From Actinostola sp. cb2023 (Eukaryota > Cnidaria > Anthozoa > Actiniaria > Actinostolidae): a stretch of 64,000 nucleotides of DNA. The translations under genes and the position numbers were made by a program. The notes below the pieces were generated by a model. The model ran no database searches, had not been told where the DNA came from, and worked only from the letters and a program-made list of their open reading frames with translations. Shown here one piece after another: positions 25,781-64,000 of the stretch. Where the stretch lies: the NCBI GenBank assembly GCA_033675265.1, contig JAUJYZ010001500.1:137231-201230 (forward strand). The letters are read 5' to 3'. Positions within the stretch are counted from its first letter, which is position 1; every line of letters begins with the position of its first letter.

Positions 25781-25989
25781 TTATTCTATTTGTTGTGACA
25801 AGCAAGACTTAAAGATCAGTGTTATTTTTGCTAAAATTTGAAGAAAAAGCTGAAGCGATAAAATTTCGTTTGTGTGTTTTTGAATCTAAATTTTGAATTT
25901 GCGCGAGCATGATTACGACAGCCGAGTGAGCGTGCGCGCTCAAAACTCGTACTCGTAGTCGTACTCGTAGTCGAATCTAAAGCTCTCTA
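25170..25989. mobile_element. foldback element with ACTCGTACTCG-type ends
   Basis: TAGAGAGCTTTAGATT at the left and its complement at the right, with arms rich in GACGACGAGTACGAG. It carries a nested 221-bp MITE (25403-25623) and an (ACT)n microsatellite (about 25740-25782). Confidence 0.75.
25403..25623. mobile_element. hairpin MITE, TACAGCAATATGCAG family, copy 1
   Basis: TACAGCAATATGCAG ends, near-perfect arms and a small loop around TCATAAAGCCTCGCTGGC. Differences from copy 2 at 43197 are present on both arms. Confidence 0.85.
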
Positions 25990-26481
25990 ATGTCCGCGGG
26001 CGCGCTGTTCTGAGCGCGCACTTGATGTTACTATGGTAACATGTCCTTAATGACGACATTATTTAGATTTTTTTCATTATCGCCGAATTTTGCTTTTCCG
26101 ACTGCCTGCATTTCTTGATGGGAGTTGAATTGTGAAGCCTACACATTGAGAATTGAGTTCTAGATGGTTTTCGTGGATGGAAATTGTAAGGACATCAGGA
26201 GCATAATTACGTGACTAACTGAGAATGACCAAAATAACATGCTTGTTTGAGTACATGATCAAATGTCAACAGCGTGATAACTCAGTGTAGTGAATACCAT
26301 TGTTCCTCTGTTGATATCGGATCCTAGTGTAGGTCCTGTCAGTTTCGAGAAAGTGACATTTCATCGCGTGATCACAATTTAGTGAATACTCTGGACTTTG
26401 GTAAAGGGTTTAACACCGGATGGATTGCCGGCATTTTTTGCTCAGTGTTGAAATCTGAAGAAGGCTTTAGGTTGTTCTACA

Positions 26482-58769
<32,288 letters not shown>

Positions 58770-58908
58770 TGCTTAGACAAAGACAGTACTAGTTGCCGTG
58801 TAGGATCCTCATCGAACGAACACAAGGGGCCTGACAACGATACAGAGTGTGATACACGGCTACAATGCAATAATGAGAAAAGGATCACACAAATGGACAT
58901 CGACACCC

Positions 58909-59845
58909 TGGGGCCGGTTGCATGAAATTTGTACATAAGTGTTCACTTATTAAAGTGAGGCACTTAAGGGTTTCCTAAAGCGTGTGCATGAAGCTTACTT
59001 AACACTTTCGTAAGTGAAATTTACGGCGACACTTAATTACTGCGGTTCTCAGTATTATGCGGACTCAGACATTCAAACAGTCGGCTGGAACTTGGTTTTT
59101 AGCTGCTGTCAATCAAATGCAAAACTCACACATATGCAAACTAAATACATTCTTCGACCAAATGATCCATAATTTAGCTCAAAATCGTATTTGGTTTCCA
59201 TTTGCTGGGTCTTATATATTTATATATTTAAGTTTTCTGATTTATTTTATGTTGATTGACAGAAGCGAAAAACCAAATTACAAGCCAACTGCTTTTTAAA
59301 ATGTCTTAGTTCGCATAATACTGAGAATTGGATAAGAATTGGATAAGCAGAGTAGTGCAATAGTAATTTGTAAGTCTAGCACTTGTTCTTTCTTTCTTAA
59401 TATTCGCATTTTAATCTCATGTTCCCCTTTTAACTGTTGTTCGTACAGATTGTGGTGTCGTCTGCTCTCACATGTGGAATTTTCTTTTCTTCTTTATTTG
59501 GTTATCAATTAAATCTTCTTTACATAAAATGTACATACATGCATGCTGCAACACTTTTTTCCTGAAAATATATCTCCAAATTAGTCCAAATAAACACATT
59601 TACACTACAAGGCTATGATATGTTTATACATTAAAAATATTGAAGGAAATTTTAAACTGAAAGTAAAATTTCCATGACGCACTTAGTTTTACGGGACCTC
59701 TAGGGCTCCGTAAATTTACGGACGACTTCTGCACTTAAGAAATGGGCGCAAAGCGTTTGTGCAATACCCGTATATATCGTTGCATAAACAGCACTTAAGT
59801 GGTCACTTACGATACTCGTAAGTGAAACTCTTAAGTGAGCAATTA
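58909..59845. mobile_element. foldback element with GGGGCCGGTTGCATGAAATT end
   Basis: Left part contains several CACTTAAG/AAGTGAAC motifs, mirrored by CTTAAGTGGTCACTTACG and TCGTAAGTGAAAC near the right end. A second foldback (59045-59325, GCGGTTCTCAGTATTATGCG and mirror) is nested inside. Confidence 0.55.
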
Positions 59846-59847
59846 AC

Positions 59848-60352
59848 TCCGATTAGCGCTAATCCAGGATTAAACCTAGGGTTAAATTTAATCCACCTAG
59901 CGAGGAGGATTAAACTGTTAATCCCCGATTAAAGTTGACCAAACCAAAACAAAATGGCGGCTCAAGAAAACAATTTTCAGCGAGTTCAAATATCCATTCC
60001 GTTTGAGATATTTTCATGTTGAAAACTTCTAAAAAAGTATTCGAAAATAAAAGAGTGATAGTTATTGAAGCATTCTGAGTGGTTTTCTTCACAATTTGGA
60101 ATTTATTTGAGTGTTTTTTTTGGGCGGCGATTTTGACGTTTGTTCCCGTAGTTCAAAGATCAAAAAATTAAAATAAAATACCCTAAATACATGTCGTATG
60201 GACGTTAAAACCCCCAAAAAGGAACAAGTACACCAAATGTATGTTTATGCAAGCAAATATGATCACGCGTAAATGGCTGTTAACCAGTTTAATCCAAGCT
60301 AGCTAGTTTATCGAGGTTAATCCTGGATTAGTTAATCCAGGGTTAAATCATA
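59848..60352. mobile_element. foldback-like element rich in TTAATCC/GGATTA motifs
   Basis: GATTAGCGCTAATCCAGGAT near 59851 and TTAATCCTGGATTAGTTAAT near 60320, with several more TTAATCC phrases between and beyond (60690-60735). Related to the 31239 hairpin. Confidence 0.5.
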
Positions 60353-62150
60353 CTTTCAGTTGTGAGGTTTTTATACACCGAGCCGAGGTAAACCCATATT
60401 TACACTTCTTCCAAACACTGTTTAATCACTCTACAATGTCTAGTTTATGTATTCGGTATTTGTATTTGTATGGATATATTTATGGTACCAAATATAAACT
60501 ATGTCATTGTCATGATGATTCGCTGAGTTTGTGAAATCGCAGTAAAATTGCAAGGAAAGCATGTTCTACCGAGTCACGCAACGAACAACCAAACACTGTT
60601 TTAATCGCACTAAGATATTTATATTTAGTTCAAATAGGCTACATTTCAGTATTATAGTTAGAAGCCCGACTTCACTCTAGTAGAGCGTCTAGTTAACCGA
60701 GGATTAGCTAATCCAGGGTTAGCTAAATTAATCTTGAGTTAGCCACTAATCTCAGAAGTCAGAAGTCATATAGATAAATACAATATGTACAAGCATATGG
60801 GTATTTTGTCTGCGCATGCGCCAACACAGCATTGACCAGTGACGTCTGAACCATTTTACAGCTCGATAGCTCATTTTAAGGATATTTTGTAGGAGATCTA
60901 CGCGTTTCTAAAGTTTAAACGTCAGGAAAATTTACTCATTTTTTAAGACGATAAACACTTCTTCCCCTGGGTATATCTTTGGCCGCTGTTATTTCTTTTG
61001 ATGGCGAGATATTTTACATTGAAATGCGACAGTGGTGTTTGGAGTTGGATGTTCAGCGTTAATTATTTCTACAATCAAGTATTCTACAGCACTGGATTAA
61101 CGCTTGGTAATTGTGATGAAAGTAAACTTTTAGAATTTTAATGAAATGGTCTTTCAGGTGGACGCGATTTCGAGCTATGGCCCGGTGAATATGTAGAAGT
61201 GTTCAATTTAGGTCGAACTTTAACGAGATATTTCTTGAAATTTTTACCGACCCCCAAGTTGGAGATAATTACCACAGCATTCATTCCTTTATATAATTTC
61301 AGTTTTTATAGAGAATGGGGCTTCAAAAAATGCATAGCTGTCAGATTTAATAGATTCTTCTCACCCTATACTCGGTGTAATGGCGGAATTGATGTTTTGT
61401 GTTACTTCTCGAAGCCATGGTTCTATCATATCTTCGTCTATTTCCTTATTCTAAGTCTTTGAAAGTATAAATGAGAGAACAGACTTTGCAGAAAAATTAG
61501 TTGTTAAGAAAATTAAAACTTGTTTCCACTGTTTTGCATTGCAATAGTTTTGCTTACCATTTACGGGACTCGCGACGAGCAGAAATGTGGACTCCAAGCA
61601 TTCAAGTCAAATTATCTTTCGATTTCTACCGACCCCCAAGCTGCTTAATGTTACGGAGGCGAAGATTATTCAATAGTCATTCCATTCATCACAATAAATG
61701 ACTTTCAAAAAATGTATAGCTCCTGCTATGAATGTTCAAAGTGCATGTATACGGCGAAGACGGCAGCCATTGTCAGTTTAGCTTGTCATGTATGGACCTC
61801 CCTCACCTTGCAATATGCGACTCATAATGCATCGTAAATACTGGTTATGACAACTGCAGCATGCCTTCAGCATTGATAAAATAGAATCCATCATTTTAGA
61901 GTTGCATATGTTCATATAGACAAGTTAATAAATAAATACATGAGAAAGAACTTCGCCATCTTGTTTGTTATTCCTGGTATTTAAATTAGCGCGGGATGGC
62001 GCGGGATATATGCGCGTGTCAGAGGGTCTTTGTGTTCATGTTGGCATTTCACGCATGCGCAGACAAAATGCCCATGTGCTATATGTACATAAATAATAAT
62101 AATAACATGTATAGTAATAGCCAACCAAGAATAACTACTGATGAGAGTTA
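60353..62150. other. gene-free interval
   Basis: Short ORFs only. The phrase TACCGACCCCCAAG occurs at 61245 and 61627 in two diverged direct copies about 380 bp apart. No conserved exon or RNA gene was recognised. Confidence 0.4.
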
Positions 62151-62427
62151 CAGTGTGACTACACCAACCAAGGCCACCCAAACAAATTTTCATACAAATT
62201 ATCCAATCACAATTGAGTATTTAAACAATAGAATCTGCACAAATGTTCAAATTTTCGCTTTAAAAGCATATATTTTACTTTATATGTGTATGTATATGAT
62301 CAAGAGTGAACAAGAAACAGTTTAAATTGTAGAATTCGACTTCATTCTGTTATTCACCGTCACAAATGTGATTAGAAAATTTGTATGAAAATTTGTTTGG
62401 GTGGCCTTGGTTGGTGTAGTCGCACTG
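62151..62427. mobile_element. TA-flanked MITE with CAGTGYGACTACACC ends, 277 bp
   Basis: CAGTGTGACTACACCAACC at the left, mirrored at the right, with TA on both sides (62149-62150 and 62428-62429). Arms include AAGGCCACCCAAACAAAT. Mariner-like. Confidence 0.85.
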
Positions 62428-62605
62428 TAAACAAAGCTGGGAGGCTAGTTTTACAAATTGCAATGTAAAGATCGAAATACAACAGGGCGTATATAGTACA
62501 CATAAAGGTATCAAACACACACGCGTTACGATAATACAATTACAGTAGCAATGAAGCATATTTAACCTGGCTAATTAGTTGGTGGCTCAAGTCACGAGAA
62601 ACCGC

Positions 62606-62986
62606 AACACTTTAGAAACGAGTGATGGACTGGGACAAGTTTTAAGAATTAATCTAATTAAAAAATGAACCCCATCACAAGAAAGAGCATATCAGAATTA
62701 GCCTTACTACAAAGTTCCAAAAGGTTTTGTTAGATATTGAACGAGTAACAGCTTTCCAAAAATCGCCAAAATATTACAAATAAATGTATGTTTAGTATGC
62801 TTGTCCAGAGTAACAATACATTTCTTTGTAATTTTTGCAGTTTTTAAATGTCTGCAGTTCATTTGCTGCTTCTCCAAACCCTATAAAACTCCTAAAACTT
62901 ACTAATTCTGATACGCTCTTTCTTGTGATTTTTTAATTAGATTAATTCTTAAAACTCGTTCCCAGTCCTCCACTCGTTTCTAAAGT
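62606..62986. mobile_element. foldback element
   Basis: CTTTAGAAACGAGTG and GGACTGGGA at the left, mirrored by CCCAGTCCTCCACTCG and TTTCTAAAG at the right. Inner arms share AAGAAAGAGC and TCAGAATTAG. Confidence 0.75.
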
Positions 62987-63825
62987 GGCTATTTGTCGCT
63001 GACGGTTGATTTATTTCGTTCTGTGGCAATTGTTGGAAGACTGGGTTCGAGTGTTTTGATTGGCTGAATTAGTTACAAGGTTTTCGAGGTGTTTGCCCTC
63101 GATGAAAGACTAGTGGAAATATCACTTGAATGGATTCAACGTTCTTTCTCCAGCACATTGGATAGGCCATACAGCGTTTAAATTGGAGATAATATTGCCA
63201 TAAAATAAGAACACGGCTATCTCAATGGTTATAACACTCGTACCCAGTGTATTTCAATGTATTTGCCAGACCGGATTGTTGGAGATATTATATAGTGCTG
63301 AGGTTGTTCATCAAATGGTCGACAAATTAACGTGGCTTACTAAAAGGGGTACCTTTATTTTACTTCGATAACGCGGGGAGTGGTTGCCCAATTTCCCGAG
63401 CCTGGATATTTAAAGGACATGGATTACCGCTGAATTGAGCGCGGCTCACTTCAGTAATTATTCCCCATGTCTGACGTCACCTATCCCAAGGGAAAGTGCA
63501 ATCACAATGTAGAGTAATTATAAGTACATTTAGTGTATTTTCTTGTACCCGAGAGAATGTTGTGAGCGGATATCGATTTTACTATTCCCCATAAACGACG
63601 TCACAAACAAAAAGATTTGAGCCGACGGTAAAACGGCAAAATGGCGGATGATATTCCATATTGAACGTAAATTATGATGATAACTAAGAAAGATTTGCAA
63701 AAATTAATACTCAAGAAATGCTAATATAAGACATATCTAACTTTCTTGAGAAAATAAATGTTGTCTTCAGTTCCACTTTAATATAAAGATGCACTGAGCT
63801 ACACCGATTGGAGGAAAGTCGAAAC
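62987..63825. other. gene-free interval
   Basis: No ORF of note, no clear repeat family. Contains two TGACGTCA-like sites (about 63472, 63598). Confidence 0.4.
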
Positions 63826-63901
63826 AAGGATGTGAGATCATGAAGAATCGAACCGTGCACCTCTCGCTTAGAACCACTAAATAACCAACTAAGCCATCCT
63901 T
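63826..63901 (-). tRNA. tRNA-like sequence, probably a SINE head or tRNA pseudogene
   Basis: On the minus strand 76 nt begin AAGGATG and end CATCCTT, a perfect 7-bp acceptor-like stem. Box A-like TGGCTTAGTTGG and box B-like GGTTCGATTC are in the right places. The T stem is poorly paired and the anticodon arm is unclear, so a working tRNA is unlikely. Confidence 0.4.
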
Positions 63902-64000
63902 GCTCCTACTCGATGATGACTGTCATTAATTCACTTACTGATTTTAGTTCAAAACTTTGTGGTGATTGATAACAGGCATGCGCAGATTGGTAGCAACTGC

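Larger units (their letters stand above)
24444..26481. promoter_or_regulatory. upstream region of the MFSD12-like gene with repeated GTTACTATGGYAAC sites
   Basis: A segment of about 85 bp (AATGTCCGCGGGCGC to TTAATGACGACATTA) occurs at 24468-24550 and again at 25988-26068. Each copy contains GTTACTATGGCAAC or GTTACTATGGTAAC (24507-24520, 26027-26040), close to the RFX X-box pattern. The nearer copy is about 440 bp before the start codon. Between them lie a CCTG microsatellite, a foldback with a nested MITE, and an ACT microsatellite. The promoter role is inference. Confidence 0.4.

Noticed and set aside
61199..61701. Two ORFs sharing TACCGACCCCCAAG as possible exons
   Set aside because: The shared phrase is short, frames differ between the copies and no splice pattern supports coding.

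Overview
The window looks like nuclear DNA of an aquatic invertebrate animal. The evidence is GT-AG introns, a metazoan-type MFSD12 transporter gene of ten exons, a TPR-CHAT gene of the kind that is expanded in cnidarians and some basal deuterostomes, Penelope-like and LINE remnants, and many foldback DNA transposons, long poly-G tracts and tetranucleotide arrays. The species cannot be fixed from the sequence; a cnidarian or a basal deuterostome is my best inference. No prokaryotic or organellar signal was seen. || Layout. 1-6.4 kb: a 660-bp foldback element, a GACA/GATA/GTAG microsatellite, and at least four phase-compatible minus-strand exons of an unrecognised single-pass membrane protein whose first exon ends in an in-frame TAA. 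6.3-9.2 kb: an orphan terminal exon, a 63-base G run, a 33-bp minisatellite and foldbacks. 9.3-12.4 kb: a minus-strand TPR-CHAT gene with one frameshift. 12.4-26.4 kb: gene-poor DNA made of nested terminal-inverted-repeat elements. Two copies of one TIR element (17.7-19.5 and 22.1-24.4 kb) act as each other's empty site, which proves target duplications of 7 bp and 10 bp for two further elements inside them. || 26.48-58.77 kb: the MFSD12-like gene on the plus strand. All ten exons join in phase to a 652-residue protein. Its introns are filled with transposons. Intron 1 holds a Penelope-like fragment with a GIY-YIG remnant and four tandem hammerhead ribozymes. The 18-kb intron 2 holds an almost complete ISL2EU/IS4EU-type transposon (convergent SAP-SWIM-YqaJ nuclease and THAP-DDE transposase genes, each broken by one frameshift). 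It also holds a 9.8-kb composite insertion bounded by 13-bp direct repeats and 22-bp inverted ends; that insertion contains inverted arrays of a 75-bp palindromic repeat and a 2.4-kb near-perfect palindrome. Intron 4 is a 43-bp minisatellite that appears to be an expansion of the 3' splice site of exon 5, later split by a TTAA-flanked element. The last exon carries a 96-bp in-frame tandem duplication whose first copy contains the stop codon. || 58.8-64 kb: foldback elements, a few short ORFs without recognisable content and a tRNA-like sequence at the right edge. || The working genes are probably MFSD12 (cysteine transport into lysosome-related organelles in its characterised relatives) and the TPR-CHAT protein (presumed caspase-like protease or regulator). 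Most of the remainder is mobile-element biology, and the layering of insertions gives a readable relative chronology.
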